Positions 22,376 through 33,724 of a stretch of 64,000 nucleotides of DNA are shown here, piece by piece. Under the pieces are notes generated by a model. It was not told the origin of the DNA and ran no database searches. It saw only the letters and a list, made by a program, of their open reading frames with translations. The translations under genes were made by a program, and so were the position numbers. The stretch is taken from assembly GCA_002007465.1 (NCBI GenBank), contig LNAC01000137.1:3313771-3377770 (forward strand), given 5' to 3'. Origin of the DNA: Ailurus styani (taxonomy: Eukaryota; Chordata; Mammalia; Carnivora; Ailuridae). Numbering within the stretch: the first letter of the stretch is position 1; each line of letters opens with the position of its first letter.

Positions 22376-23849
22376 TCTTTGGCAAGGATTCGGTGCTCGA
22401 ATGGGCTTCCTTAGGAGGCGTGCTGCCACAGAAGACATGGAGGAAGCACGGAGAAAAAGAAGGCAAACACATTTAATAAGAAATCAGTCCTAGAAGGTTA
22501 GGATGAGCCTAAGAATGGAGCTTCCTCACCAGATTCATGTCGAATTACTTCTATTATAATAATAATGCATATTTACTTCAGAAAAATATAGAAAATACTG
22601 TCCGGTGCAAGGTAAAAAATTAAAAGTCGCCCATAATGCCATTACTTAAAGAAGTATTGATCTGTTTTTTAAACATGCAGGGTTGTAGCATTCCACTTAT
22701 TCCACAGCAAAGTGTCTTCTCCAGCCACTAAAGATCTTTGAGACAAGGCTCTAAATGTCTACATGGTCCCTGACATCTGTTGCACGCTCCGCTAACCTGC
22801 TTTGTTCCGGGTCTCCTACATGTGTTCACTTTCCTGCCTTCTGGAACTGACCATCATTTAGTTCACAGCATCAGGACCTCTAGTTGGATAGAACTTCCTT
22901 CTGGGGTGGGGTGGGTGTCTGTGCAGAAGCCCCTGGAAAGCCTGCAGGATGGACAGGCGGGCGCGTGGATGTGTGCACACACACACACGCACGTGCAGTC
23001 CTTACATCTCCCTGGGATGACCATTCTGATGAGAGAAAGCAGAGAGGGTGGACCCGCGAACTTGGGGACACCACAGTCCCCAAGTACTGAAGGCCAGTGA
23101 GTTCACAAAGCATACCGAGGGGCAGCAGAGCTCGATAGAGGAGAATTTGAGAGGGCCATGCTGAGGTTTGAATGCCGGGTTAGTCCCTTGCCCAGGGATG
23201 CTGGTAAAATTTTCAGCCTTTCAGCAGTAAAGTGGGGCCAACGACACCGAAAGTACCTTGCAGGGTGCTGGGAGGGTCCAGTGAGAGCCTAGGGCAGTGG
23301 CTGGGACACAGAATGGGCTAGAAATGGTCCCTGGGGCCAGGCAGTGAGCAGAGAAAGGCCTAGTAAGTTAACAATGGGGAGCCTTGCCCCCCACGGGCTC
23401 CTGAATTTGCCTGTTTCCAACCCCACTCCACAAAGCAGAGGCCACAGGACTCTGAGTGGTGTCAACCTAAAGTCGCTGATTTGGCAAGAGGCTCAGACTG
23501 CCTCTTCTAGCCCCTCCCCCCTCATTTTATCACAAAACTTTAAGATGTGGCTCCACTTTCCCAGTTTTGGAAAATCTTCCTCAAAGCATTGTCCCAGACA
23601 GCCCAGGAGCAATTTGAACCCACCCCTGACCCTGGGTTCTAATGCCATTCTCCCATAAAAGGACCCAGAGTTCCACTGGAGAAATGGCAGATTCTAGGAA
23701 TGGGGCAGCAGCACAAAAGATGAGCCTGGAACATGTAGCACCAGGGAGGACGAGAGGGGGCAAAAAAAGAAAATGCCAGGGCGCATCCGAGGACGCAGGA
23801 GCCCACTGAAAGCGCTCCCAATGGTCCTCACTGGAACACCGCGACCAAT
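22376..23849. other. Unassigned sequence
   Basis: Contains the weak MIR at 23.1 kb and an L1-like trace at 22,560-22,680. The remainder is unique. Confidence 0.35.
23115..23335 (+). mobile_element. Degraded MIR SINE
   Basis: 'tgaatgccgggttagtccct', 'agtaaagtggggccaacgac' and 'cagtggctgggacacagaat' follow MIR order with many changes. Confidence 0.5.
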
Positions 23850-24675
23850 AAAAAATAACATGGCATTGGATTATAATCCAAAGTAGAAAATACATATCCA
23901 TGTGTCCATATGATTAAGAATGATGAATTATTGAAGCGGAAAATAGGTAAGTCTTCCATAGAAAATAATCCCAACTAACTTAAGTAAGTGCATCTCCCTC
24001 TAGAAGGTGGGGCATACATTCTTTCCCCTCAAGTGTGGGATGGACACGGTGACTTCCTCCCAAGGATACAGTACAGAAGGGGCTGGTGGAGAAAGCAAAC
24101 CTTTACAGCAGAGAAACCCGGCAAACAGCATGTTGGCCAAGTGGTCGGCGTTGATGTGATCAGTGCACTGATATTATGGACCCTTGACAGGACGTGAGAA
24201 GCAGGGTGTTTGACTTCTGTGAACTTCTGCCCCCAAAACCTACAATCCCCAACTGATCATGAGAAAAGTCTCAAACCCAAATTGAAGGATGTTCCACAGA
24301 ATACACAACCAGTGCTCCTCCGAATGTTAAGCTCACCAAGAACAAGGAGAGTCTGAGAAACTGTCAGAGCCAAGGGGACTCTAAGGAGACCTGGGACTTT
24401 AAATATAACACAGGATGCTGTGACAGAAAAGGACCATTAGGTAAAAACTAAGGAAATCCTACTGGAGTATGGATTTGAGCCAACAACAACGTATCAGTAT
24501 TCATTCATTCATTGTGACAAATGTACACTGCGACTGAGATGATAATAGGGGAAATGAAGTACGGAGTATTTGGGAACTTGCTGTACTATTCTTGCAACTT
24601 TTCTGTAAATCTAAACTTCTAAAGTAAAAAGTTTATTAAATGTTAATAAATAAGTAAATTCTTTAAAAAAAATGT
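23850..24675 (+). mobile_element. Ancient L1-family 3' untranslated end
   Basis: The closing part has the familiar order 'actctaaggagacctgggac', 'aaaaggaccattaggtaaaa', 'gggaacttgctgtactattc' and 'ttgcaacttttctgtaaatc', ending in an A-rich stretch near 24,670. This is the plus-strand 3' terminus of an old L1M/HAL1-type element. The left boundary is approximate. Confidence 0.75.
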
Positions 24676-24825
24676 GCCAGAAACATCACGTGTACTTCCC
24701 AGATTCCTAGTAAGGTGACCTGTCCTGGAATCCCCCAAATCTGTAAAATCTGCAGACACTTATCTCATACAGCACTTGCAATACTTGATTGCATTATATC
24801 TATTGATTTGTATGTATAGCCATTC

Positions 24826-24905
24826 ATAAAACATTTTTATTGAGCCCTTACTGGGGGGCCAGGCATGGTGCTAGGCCCAGAAGATGTAATGGTGGAGAAT
24901 TTGGT
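24826..24905 (-). mobile_element. Short L2 3'-end fragment
   Basis: 'catttttattgagcccttact' and 'ggccaggcatggtgctaggc' match the lower-strand L2 terminus. Confidence 0.6.
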
Positions 24906-25114
24906 ATTTTTTCCTTTTCCCTGGGCCTGGGGCTGGGCTATGAGGTGCCCTGTGGGATTTGCTGGGTCCTTCTGTGACCACGGAGGCAGCTGGCATTTGC
25001 TGGGTGAACGTTCCGGCCCATCCCAGGGACTTTGTGCACCTAGTAGGCACCTTTGGGTAGCTGGGCATTTAATGAGACTCACGTCCTTTAGGACACTTTG
25101 TTACTTTATTTGTT

Positions 25115-25200
25115 TTTTTCCCAAAATACATATATATTTTCCTGATTATAAAGGTAAATATGGTTATTATTTAAAAATCAGAAAAACAGCATAAATTTTA
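25115..25200. mobile_element. L1-like AT-rich fragment, interrupted by a CAN-SINE
   Basis: 'cctgattataaaggtaaata' resembles the same old interspersed repeat as at 17.4 kb. After the SINE it resumes at 25,451-25,600 with 'ataatctcaccttccagagata' and 'tttttgtgcatatattaac'. A related stretch occurs at 22,560-22,680 ('tcgcccataatgccattact'). Assignment is by resemblance only. Confidence 0.5.
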
Positions 25201-25434
25201 TTTTACTTTTTTTAACTTTTAAAAAAGATTTATTTATTTATTTATTTGACAGAGAGAGAGACAGCAAGAGAGGGAATATAAGCAGGGGGAGTGGGACAGG
25301 GAGAAGCAGACTCTATGCTGAGCAGGGAGCCCGATGCAGGGCTCGATCCCAGGACCCTGGGATCATGACAGGACCCTGGGATCATGACCTAAGCTGAAGG
25401 CAGATGCTTAACAACTGAGCCATCTAGGTGCCCC
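25201..25434 (-). mobile_element. CAN-SINE with an internal 19-bp tandem duplication
   Basis: A minus-strand element: T-rich tail with '(ttta)n' at left, '(ga)n' body, B-box region and the reversed head 'gagccatctaggtgcccc'. The segment aggaccctgggatcatgac occurs twice in perfect tandem at 25351-25369 and 25370-25388, next to the B-box-like region. Other copies in the window have it once. Flanks aacagcataaatttta (25185-25200) and aacaacataaattttt (25435-25450) form an imperfect target duplication. Confidence 0.93.
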
Positions 25435-25648
25435 AACAACATAAATTTTTAAAAAGCAAGTTTCCTATAATCTCACCTTCCAGAGATAACTTATTAATAG
25501 AGCATAAACTTTTTCTTCTAATAGTTTTTGTGCATATATTAACATATCAATATTTCTTCTACAGATTGGTAAAAAATAATGTCATCACGAGCCTAACACT
25601 AAACCCTATATTTTGTGGACATTGTTTCAGCTGATTTTACTTGGCAAT

Positions 25649-25650
<2 letters not shown>

Positions 25651-25692
<42 letters not shown>
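25651..25692. repeat. (GT)21 microsatellite running into the assembly gap
   Basis: Pure GT repeat preceded by 'acttggcaatac'. The read-through stops at the first N, so its true length is unknown. Confidence 0.97.
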
Positions 25693-26196
25693 NNNNNNNN
25701 NNNNNNNNNNNNNNNNNNNNNNNNNNNNNNNNNNNNNNNNNNNNNNNNNNNNNNNNNNNNNNNNNNNNNNNNNNNNNNNNNNNNNNNNNNNNNNNNNNNN
25801 NNNNNNNNNNNNNNNNNNNNNNNNNNNNNNNNNNNNNNNNNNNNNNNNNNNNNNNNNNNNNNNNNNNNNNNNNNNNNNNNNNNNNNNNNNNNNNNNNNNN
25901 NNNNNNNNNNNNNNNNNNNNNNNNNNNNNNNNNNNNNNNNNNNNNNNNNNNNNNNNNNNNNNNNNNNNNNNNNNNNNNNNNNNNNNNNNNNNNNNNNNNN
26001 NNNNNNNNNNNNNNNNNNNNNNNNNNNNNNNNNNNNNNNNNNNNNNNNNNNNNNNNNNNNNNNNNNNNNNNNNNNNNNNNNNNNNNNNNNNNNNNNNNNN
26101 NNNNNNNNNNNNNNNNNNNNNNNNNNNNNNNNNNNNNNNNNNNNNNNNNNNNNNNNNNNNNNNNNNNNNNNNNNNNNNNNNNNNNNNNNNNNNNNN
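25693..26196. other. Assembly gap (504 N)
   Basis: A run of unknown bases. It starts inside a (GT)n tract and ends at 'ggag' followed by a C-rich run (26,202-26,225). Both sides are difficult templates, which probably explains the gap. Long frames that translate through it are meaningless. Confidence 1.
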
Positions 26197-26774
26197 GGAG
26201 ACCCCCCCCCCCCGCCCCCGCCCCACAGGGCCCTGAGCACTGACTCAATGAGGCAGGAGGGAAGCTCCCATCGCAAGCAGAACAGTAACAGCTGATGGGA
26301 ACACACTGGTCTGCCTGGAGCATAGGCTGTACCCAGAACATGAGAACCACAGTGAATGACCCAGGACTTTCCTAGCAGGGAGATTCCTGAGTTACTTTCA
26401 CTGATAACAAGGCAGCTGCTTGCATTGGGGTGAGGCGGAGGTTGAGGCTGAGCCAGGGAGGCGCCAGGGCTGGTTCCACCCCCGGGAGGAGAGACGCAAT
26501 TGCCTGTGGTGCCCCAAAGTGCCCGCACTGCAGGACTAGGCTGACGGTCAGCTCTGGCTCGGCTTCTCATAAGACAAGACCAAGGTGCTTTGCATGTTAT
26601 TTTTTCCTCTGCAAACACAAGGCTACTCGGCAGTGCTGAGGACTGGGGACATCCAGGGGCTACTTCCACCTACTGAAGCACCCAGGCTCAGCTCTTGCCA
26701 GCTCCTGCCAGCTGGGGACTCAGTCCAAATGTGGGGAGGCAGATGTAGCAGAAAACTGTGCATATCTTAGAAGA

Positions 26775-26776
<2 letters not shown>
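26197..26776. other. Sequence between the gap and the (AC)n tract
   Basis: A C-rich run at 26,202-26,225, then unique GC-rich DNA with an imperfect repeat 'gctcttgccagctcctgcca' near 26,690. Confidence 0.4.

Positions 26777-26820
<44 letters not shown>
26777..26820. repeat. (AC)22 microsatellite, inverted partner of the tract at the gap
   Basis: Pure AC tract followed by 'gtattgccaagtata', the near reverse complement of the bases before the (GT)n tract at 25,651. Confidence 0.97.
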
Positions 26821-26822
<2 letters not shown>

Positions 26823-26929
26823 ATTGCCAAGTATAATCCAGCTCCAGAGACCTCTGGGCGTCCTGGCTCAGGCAGGGAAGGGCATCCTTTTGGCTCCCCT
26901 GAAGCACCGAGACACACTGCTGTGGCTAT

Positions 26930-27035
26930 TTGCTTAAATGCTCAGTGTCTGGTGCTCCCCTCCAAACACAAGCTCCTGGCAGGAGTTGCCTGCAGGATGG
27001 TGGGCACGTGATAGGTGCTCAGTAAATATTCTGGG
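26930..27035 (+). mobile_element. L2 3'-end fragment
   Basis: 'aagctcctggcaggagttgc' followed by 'gtgataggtgctcagtaaatatt' is a typical L2 terminus. Confidence 0.6.
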
Positions 27036-27059
27036 GGAAAACCACAAATGTCATCAACT

Positions 27060-27215
27060 AGCTGTTCCACGTTGACCTGGTAACTTATTTGACTGCTTCT
27101 GGGCCTCAGTTTCTTCATCTGTAAAATGGATATGGTATCTTCTCTCTAGTGGGTATGGGGAGAACTAAGAGGGTAAATGCACATAAGCCCCAAGCCCAAT
27201 GCCCAACACTGCAAA
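27060..27215 (+). mobile_element. MIR SINE
   Basis: 'gggcctcagtttcttcatct' and 'gtaaaatggatatggtatct' are the MIR core. Confidence 0.75.
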
Positions 27216-28619
27216 GTTTAAGAAACAAATATGTGGGCTCTTTCTGTTACTACCATCAGAGGGGAGAAGGATCCTGGACTCTGTAGTAAATGGCCACATC
27301 CCCAGTACTTAACGAATTTGCCTTTGTTCAACCAGCCCCACAGGAACGGGTTGGCAGAGGGGAAGGTCAGAAGGAACCAGTCCGTGCCTGTGATCCCACC
27401 TTCCTAAGAGGATTTGCCTATCAGAGTCCTGGATAGGATCTTGGGATCTTGCCATTTGGTTCATAAACCGGAAGTCATGGGTCCTAGGAAGCAGCAAGAA
27501 ACAACCCATCACCGATTGCCATTTTGCAAACCTCTTCCTGATCCAGGCTGCACGGTCCGGCTGAAGGCACTCATTAGCTGCAGGAGGTCAGCCACTAGCT
27601 CACTGAACAGTCTTCGTGCCCCAGGTAACGGACAGAGCCAGGAAGGCAGAGTGGAACCTGTTCCTCCCTGATACAAACCTTCCAGGCAGCAAAGCCCTGA
27701 ACAGAGCGTTGCACGCTCTCAGGGCAAGCACAGAACCTGGTTTCCTTGCTGCCCAGGGGCAGGCCAGTCTCCAGAAGGGAATGGAAATGCTGTCGACCGA
27801 GGCCTGGTTGGGACAGCTCTGCCATCAAGAGGAGGAACGACGTCCTGGTGGGAAGTCCCTGATGATTCTTGTTCTGGGTTGGGGGTGGGGGGGGAAAACG
27901 GGATAAAGATAGAGGCTGGAGGAAAGGCGGTAAGGAAAAAATAAAGAATTGACATAGAGGGAGCTCTTTCCCTGAAAGAAGAGGTCATTTGGAAACATCT
28001 CTTCACGGGAAATCTAAAAATCCGTTTTGAAATGGCCGAGAAGGTATGGAAATGTTCTTTTTTTTTTCTCTCTCATGGAAGTTTAGAGAGTTCACACTTG
28101 TCTTCCGCCTCTGGCCCCGTGTGAAGGGCGGAACACACAGGATACAGTTTCATGTACTTTTCAAGAAAAAAAATTCTTCCTGATTTGGGCTGGTTCATCC
28201 GAGGGCTTTCAGAGAAGCTTATGTGCAGGGCCGGAGAAGGACCCTGCCCCTCCAGATTTCCCAGAGGGCAGCTTCTTGCAAGGTGGGGGGGGGGTTCCCC
28301 CCCTTCAGGATACGCAGCAGATTCTAGGTAGTTAGAAGCAGAGAGGACCCCATTCTTTTTTGATCCCGTCCCTACACCCCTCCCCCCAATTTACTGATTT
28401 GCTGGGGGAGGCCTCAGGGCCCAAGGCCCGGCCTTGATCTCCAGGGGAAGCAGAAATGATTGAGATGCCCATACATCAGGCTTGTCGGCAGGGCCCAGGA
28501 GGGAGGTGGGGGGGATAAACAGACAAAGAGCGAGGAGGGAGGAGATAAACGAATTCACATCAGCTGCAAAGCGCCTCCCCTTGATGGATTAGCACCTTCC
28601 TCTGCCCTAATCATTCTAG
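27216..28619. other. Unassigned sequence
   Basis: No repeat recognised. G-rich 'gggttgggggtggggggg' near 27,875 and palindromic 'ggggggggttcccccccttc' near 28,285 could form structure. Confidence 0.35.
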
Positions 28620-28794
28620 ACAGCCTCAGTGGCTTGGGCCAGCCAGGGCCATCTGGGAACCCTCAGGGATTTGGACTCTCGGTTCCATGGAAATGTTTTG
28701 GCAGCTATTATCTGTGATCCTCAAGTTTATGAGCCAGTTGAATGTAAACATGAAGACTTAATATTTAAATTGTACAAGGAAACCAAGCTATTTA
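28620..28794. promoter_or_regulatory. Repeat-free block: candidate conserved non-coding element
   Basis: 'tccatggaaatgttttggca', 'atgagccagttgaatgtaaa' and 'gacttaatatttaaattgta' form complex AT-balanced sequence typical of conserved introns. Inference only. Confidence 0.35.
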
Positions 28795-28945
28795 GAGTCA
28801 TGGCCAAGAGCAGGGGCTTTGGGGACTGATCACCTACCTCTGCATCACTGTGCCTGTGTGCTCCCATCTGTAGGAGTCCACAGCAACACCTCTGTGGGTT
28901 GCTGGGAAATTAAATATGTCGATGGATACGGAATAAACAATATTG
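28795..28945 (+). mobile_element. Degraded MIR fragment
   Basis: 'catggccaagagcaggggct' resembles the MIR head, and 'gttgctgggaaattaaatat' the MIR tail region. Weak. Confidence 0.4.
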
Positions 28946-29089
28946 GTCGTTTTTATAACCATCACCATGACTGGACCCCCATGACATTGCTGGATGTGCT
29001 GATTTTACATTGTTTTCCTGTTATCTCTATAAATTCCTTTGCCAGAAAATTCATGGTTCTTATGATCACCACAAGACGGTCTTTGTAAA

Positions 29090-29639
29090 AGATACTCTCC
29101 CTTTCTGAATCATTATTTGTATAAATCTGAACTTGTCCAATTCAAGCTGGCTTAAACGGGGGAACCCAAGGCTGCACAGCCGAGAAGCTAGGACACCTCC
29201 TAAAGGTTATTCGGATCTCTGTCTCCTTCCCTATATCACAACCACCTACAGGGAAAGGGCCACAGAGGTATAAAAACCTGTGAAGGCACCAAGAAGCCCC
29301 AATAAAAACAAAGTCTCAGCCAAAGTAAAGAAATCCTGGAAACACTCCCCTCCCAAGGGTAGGCCAAGTCCAGCCCACATGTATTTCTGTAGCTCTCATC
29401 TCATTTGGAGAGGAAAAGTCTGGCCTTGACTTTTTCAGACACTCTAGTTTCCTCAAGGGGGTCTAGCAGGGAGCCAGGGCACACCAGGATCAGGGTGCCC
29501 TGGTTACCATCAATTTCCTCTGACATCTGACAAGGAAGGTCAAGGTGGGATAGAGCAGGTCACCTCTACCCAGAAATACGCTGTCTTCCCTGAGGACATC
29601 AGTTTCCATCTTCCAATCTTCCCTGGCACTACCTGGTCC
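29090..29639. other. Unassigned sequence
   Basis: Unique. A TATA-like 'ggtataaaaacc' near 29,269 is unsupported as a promoter. Confidence 0.35.
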
Positions 29640-30315
29640 ACAAGACCGCTGTTGCTCACGTGGCTTTCTGCAGTGGCCTAGCTGATCTCCCTGCCTCTCT
29701 CTTTATATTCCATTCCCAGTGGAACAAAGAGAAGGATCCTATTAAGACCAAAAACCCAAGTCTGATCATGCCACTCCTTTGTTCAAAGCCCTCCTATGGC
29801 CCATGCCCATGTGCCCTCCTTCCACCCAGCACTGCACTCTGAGTAGGTCTTTAAATTGGCTTCAGGGCCCTATATCATCTCCCTGTACCCCTACATCTCT
29901 GGCCACACCACACTGGTGCCCTTGCCATTCTAACAAGACAGACATGATGCAGCCACAGGGCCTTTGAACATGCTGCTCTTTCTCCTGAAATGCCCTTTCC
30001 CCAGGTATCTGCACAGCTGGCTCCCTCCCTCACCTCTTTCAGGGCTTTTCACAAATATAACTCTTTCAGTGAGGTTTCCCTGACTTGTATCCACCCACCT
30101 CCTGTTTTCCCTATTCACATTCCCTGCAATATTTTTCTCTACTACATGGCTCACCATCGAATAGATTAGGCATTGTGCTAAATTATTTTCTTCATGAATA
30201 TTATCTAATCCCCATGAGGCAGGGCTTTTGTCTGTTTGAGTCATTGCTATATTCTTAATATCGAGAATAATGCCTGGGATATAGTAGGTGCTCAATAAAT
30301 ATTTGTTGGATGAAT
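29640..30315 (+). mobile_element. L2 ORF2-end plus 3' end
   Basis: One of the clearest L2 copies: 'tctgatcatgccactccttt', 'ttcaaagccctcctatggcc', 'ttgaacatgctgctctttct', 'agtgaggtttccctgacttg' and the terminal 'gtaggtgctcaataaatatt tgttgg' occur in consensus order on the plus strand. Confidence 0.85.
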
Positions 30316-30334
30316 AGCAACCATATGACCATAT

Positions 30335-30520
30335 TTATATGCATCCATGCATTTGCATAAATATTAATCCAGGACCTACCATATGGTGAGTACTTAACAT
30401 ATACAATCCCATTAAGCCTTGTAACAGCCAGTGGGGGCGGGGGCGGTGAGCTCTACTTTATAAATGACAAATCCCAGCCTGGAAGCTAAGCTAAGCAACT
30501 TGGCCTGAGCTGGGTTATTC
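30335..30520 (-). mobile_element. MIR SINE, minus strand
   Basis: 'aggacctaccatatggtgag', 'acaatcccattaagccttgt' and 'actttataaatgacaaatcc' follow reversed MIR order after the plus-strand L2. Confidence 0.6.
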
Positions 30521-30579
30521 TCTTTGCGTCTGGTCTTATGACTCATCACACCCTATTGCGATCACTGGCATCCCTTTTC

Positions 30580-30670
30580 TCAGCTGACTAGAAGCTCCAC
30601 GAGGGCCAGGGCCATGTCTGGCCTCTTCATCACTGTGTCCCTGGTGTTCAGTAAATTTCCATGAAATGAG
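30580..30670 (+). mobile_element. L2 3'-end fragment
   Basis: 'actagaagctccacgagggc', 'atcactgtgtccctggtgtt' and 'cagtaaatttccatgaaatg' follow the L2 end consensus. Confidence 0.65.
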
Positions 30671-31838
30671 TACAATCTGATAAAGTTTTGGTGGTGGGGG
30701 GAGTCACTGTCTTGTCTTTTATCTAGTCCCTGGATTTGGTTCCTACCTACAGAGCTTTTCAGAAGCACAGAAAGCAGTTTACCCTGAGGCTGAGCCAAAC
30801 AAGAAATCACGCTCAGGCTTCTCCATATTTCCTATCCCACCCACCCCCACCCTGGGCTTTTTGCCAGCAAAGAACAACTACCCAAACAAACTGCAAGACA
30901 GGCCTTTTCCTGTAACTCAGACCTATACTGTAGTACAAGGTAGTCTCTCTGACAAGAGTCCATGGAAAGAACAGACATTTGGGGGGCTAATGGCAGTTGT
31001 CACTCTCTCCCTGCCCTAGGCCCCCCCCCTACCATCTCCCCACCTCTTGGCAAAGATCCACCAGAGACCCAACACCAGACAAAGGGCAGGAAGATGTTCT
31101 AGTCTGAATGGACCATTTTCTCAGAGAAGCAAGTAGTCTAGGCTTTTTTTTTTTTTTTTTTTTAAATATTGGATAACGACCCAAGAGCCTGGGGACTGAA
31201 TTATCACTTAATAGTTAGGTGGAGTTTCTTATTTCAGTTACACAATTTCCTCACCACAAAAAAGTTTAATGGACACAGAAGATTTGACAATTCATATGAA
31301 AATCATCATAACCTCAATGGCTACTCATCACAGTCCATTTTTTCGTGGGCTTCTGTGAACAGGGGAGAAGAAAAGAGTGTGTGTGTGTGTGCAGGCCACG
31401 CCCGCCCCACCACCCCACCCCCTGAAAGCTGGAACCAAGAGAGCTCTCAAAGAACACCCTCCTTCCCAGTGCCGGAAACTTCCATTTGATGCCCCACGCC
31501 ATTTGCCAGCGGGGAAGCCAAGCTGCTGACAGGAAGAGCTCCAAGGGGGGAAGCCAGGATTCCAGGGAATCTCTGAGGAGCGCCCTGACCGAAACACATG
31601 GGCTCCCAAGCACTGGGCTTCACTCCCTCCACAGGCAACCATGTCCCTGAAGATGGGTTCCCAGCCCCTCCACAGTCGGCACTAGCACGTCAGGGACAGG
31701 AGAGGTTTTGTAATCATAAACTAATCATGCCACAGATGTTCAGGTCACTCGTTCCCTGTGCCCAGTCCACTGAAGCATCCTGCCCTTGAGTGCCTGGGCT
31801 GAAATCCAGAAAGACCAAGTTCACAGGGTATGGGTGGT
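30671..31838. other. Unassigned sequence
   Basis: T-run at 31,145-31,163 and short (GT)n at 31,377-31,391. No gene evidence. Confidence 0.35.
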
Positions 31839-31878
31839 GAGAGAGAGAGAGCGAGACAGAGACAGAGAGAGAAGGAAG
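31839..31878. repeat. GA-rich simple repeat
   Basis: 'gagagagagagagcgagaca' and related units. Confidence 0.85.
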
Positions 31879-31919
31879 AGGCAGTTGCCTTTTTTTTTTC
31901 GAAGAGTGGCGTTAAGGCA

Positions 31920-32095
31920 CCGTGGTTCAAAGAATTCGAGCCCCAGACGGTCTGAGTTCTAGTCTCAGCTCCAACAGTTACTGTGGGACTTCGGGCAAAT
32001 TCCTTAACTGCTCAGTCCCCTCATCTGTACAGTGGAAATAACAGTTAGCAACGTCCTTCGTGGGGTGTGGGGAGGATTCAGTGGGTTCATACCTC
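31920..32095 (+). mobile_element. MIR SINE
   Basis: 'ggtctgagttctagtctcag', 'gacttcgggcaaattcctta' and 'ccctcatctgtacagtggaa'. Confidence 0.75.
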
Positions 32096-33194
32096 TGTTC
32101 TTACAGAGGGGAAATGGAAAATGTAATCAAACATTCGCACCTGCATTTCTGGGGCAGGGGAAGGAGGGTCGGGAGAGGAGGCGGTGTTCGCCCCAGGGAC
32201 GGTCCAAGGGTGCCTCCGTCATGCTCTGAATTTCCAGCCGGATGACATCCCTATTGCCCCAGTGCCACAGAAGGAGTGAAGAAGTGACAGAGTGGAAGAT
32301 ACTGGAAGGACCCAGGAAAAGGGCCCAGCGGCTTGTTTTGTATCTCCTACACCCAGAATTCCAACACTGCTCATTTATTTTTATTTTTAAGAGACCCTGT
32401 CCATCTTGTATTCTTCTTTAGATAGAATGTAACTATGACTACATTTGCTTCTAATACGTAAACACTCGTCCTCTTTCCTCATCTGTGACAGATGCCAAGC
32501 TTTTAGGCTCCAGGCTGAGTTTCAGTCAGAAACAGGTCACAGCCCCCAACAGGCTGCTGTGAGAAGCTAACCCCTTCGAGGCGTCTCGTGCAGCCTCCAC
32601 AAGCGTGATCTTGCCTCCCAGCCCCTCATTTGCTTTGACAAACCAAGCGAATCAAAAGGCCGAGAATACTGCCCAGGCCCCACATCTGGAGTCTCTGGGC
32701 GGCGTCACTCTTGACCTTAACTGTGCTCCTGGAAACCCCCACCTCTGAGGCTGCGTTATGACGGTGGAAAGAGTGGGCTTTGCCTTTTATACATGAAACC
32801 GAGATTCATTCAGGCTCAGGTCTGTGAAGTACCTCTGTCGTCACCCGTGAGTCAGACCTCGCCACGCCCTCCGCTCCCTCAGGGGCTCGGGGCACAGTAT
32901 GTGACACATGGGTAGTCGGGACGGAGACACAGCCAACGCTCGCATCATGCTGCTGCAGGACCAGGTGTGGTTCCGATTTTGGGGGGCAGGGGGGAGGAGG
33001 GGAGGAATCCCGTAAGAGAGCTCTCTGCAGTTGTGACTGCGGTCACCCAGAGGGAGGGACCAGTAGCGCATCCTGGGGGAGGAGGGGCTGTGGACTCACG
33101 GGAAAAGGGAGTGGCGGGTCGTCCCTGTCACAGGGCCGTGTGACAGATCTAGCTAGTCACCGCAGGCCGTGGAGCCCCACTTCTGCCCCGAGCT
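32096..33194. other. Unassigned sequence
   Basis: Mixed composition; nothing recognised. Confidence 0.35.
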
Positions 33195-33330
33195 ATCGGT
33201 TCCCTGCACAGCGCCTAACTTAATCTCCACCCAAGTCCCTACAGGATGGGCATAACCACCGTCTTCATTTTCCAGAAGGGGGAAGTAGAGCTCAGAAAGA
33301 GGTCCCTGCTGCTAGGTGGAGGCCAGTGGG
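33195..33330 (-). mobile_element. MIR fragment, minus strand
   Basis: 'taatctccacccaagtccct', 'tcttcattttccagaagggg' and 'gagctcagaaagaggtccct'. Confidence 0.6.
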
Positions 33331-33724
33331 TCACTTGCGGGGCCTCCCCGAGGGCCTGACCCCAGCAGAACACAGACTAGGGCGTCTCTCCTCTCTCCCC
33401 TGCCTCTCTCCCCGCCACACCTCTCCTCATCGCCCCCTGCCCAGGTCACAGGCAACCTGGCAGGGAGCCTGGTGGGGCAGCAGACTGGAGGTGGGGGCGC
33501 CTGCACAGGGGTCACTTTGGTGGAGCTGATCATCACACACAGGACAGGAAAGCCAGGAGCTGCAGACGGGGAGCCTGTGGTCCCCACACCGGGATGGGTA
33601 AGAGAGGTCTGCTTCTGCCAGAACTAGCCTCCTGCCCTGGGGTAAATCACTTCGCCCTTCCTAACCCCACTTTCCTCGCCCAAAACCCTCCCCGCCCCCC
33701 GGAAAGTAACCACTAACATCGTAC
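33331..33724. other. Unassigned GC-rich sequence
   Basis: Open on both strands through composition; no exon boundaries. Confidence 0.35.

Noticed and set aside
25599..26669. Long frames (up to 356 codons) across the gap
   Set aside because: Most of each frame is unknown bases flanked by dinucleotide repeats; the open length is an artefact of N not encoding stops.
29262..29280. TATA-like 'ggtataaaaacc' as a promoter
   Set aside because: No CpG enrichment, initiator or downstream exon supports a start site.
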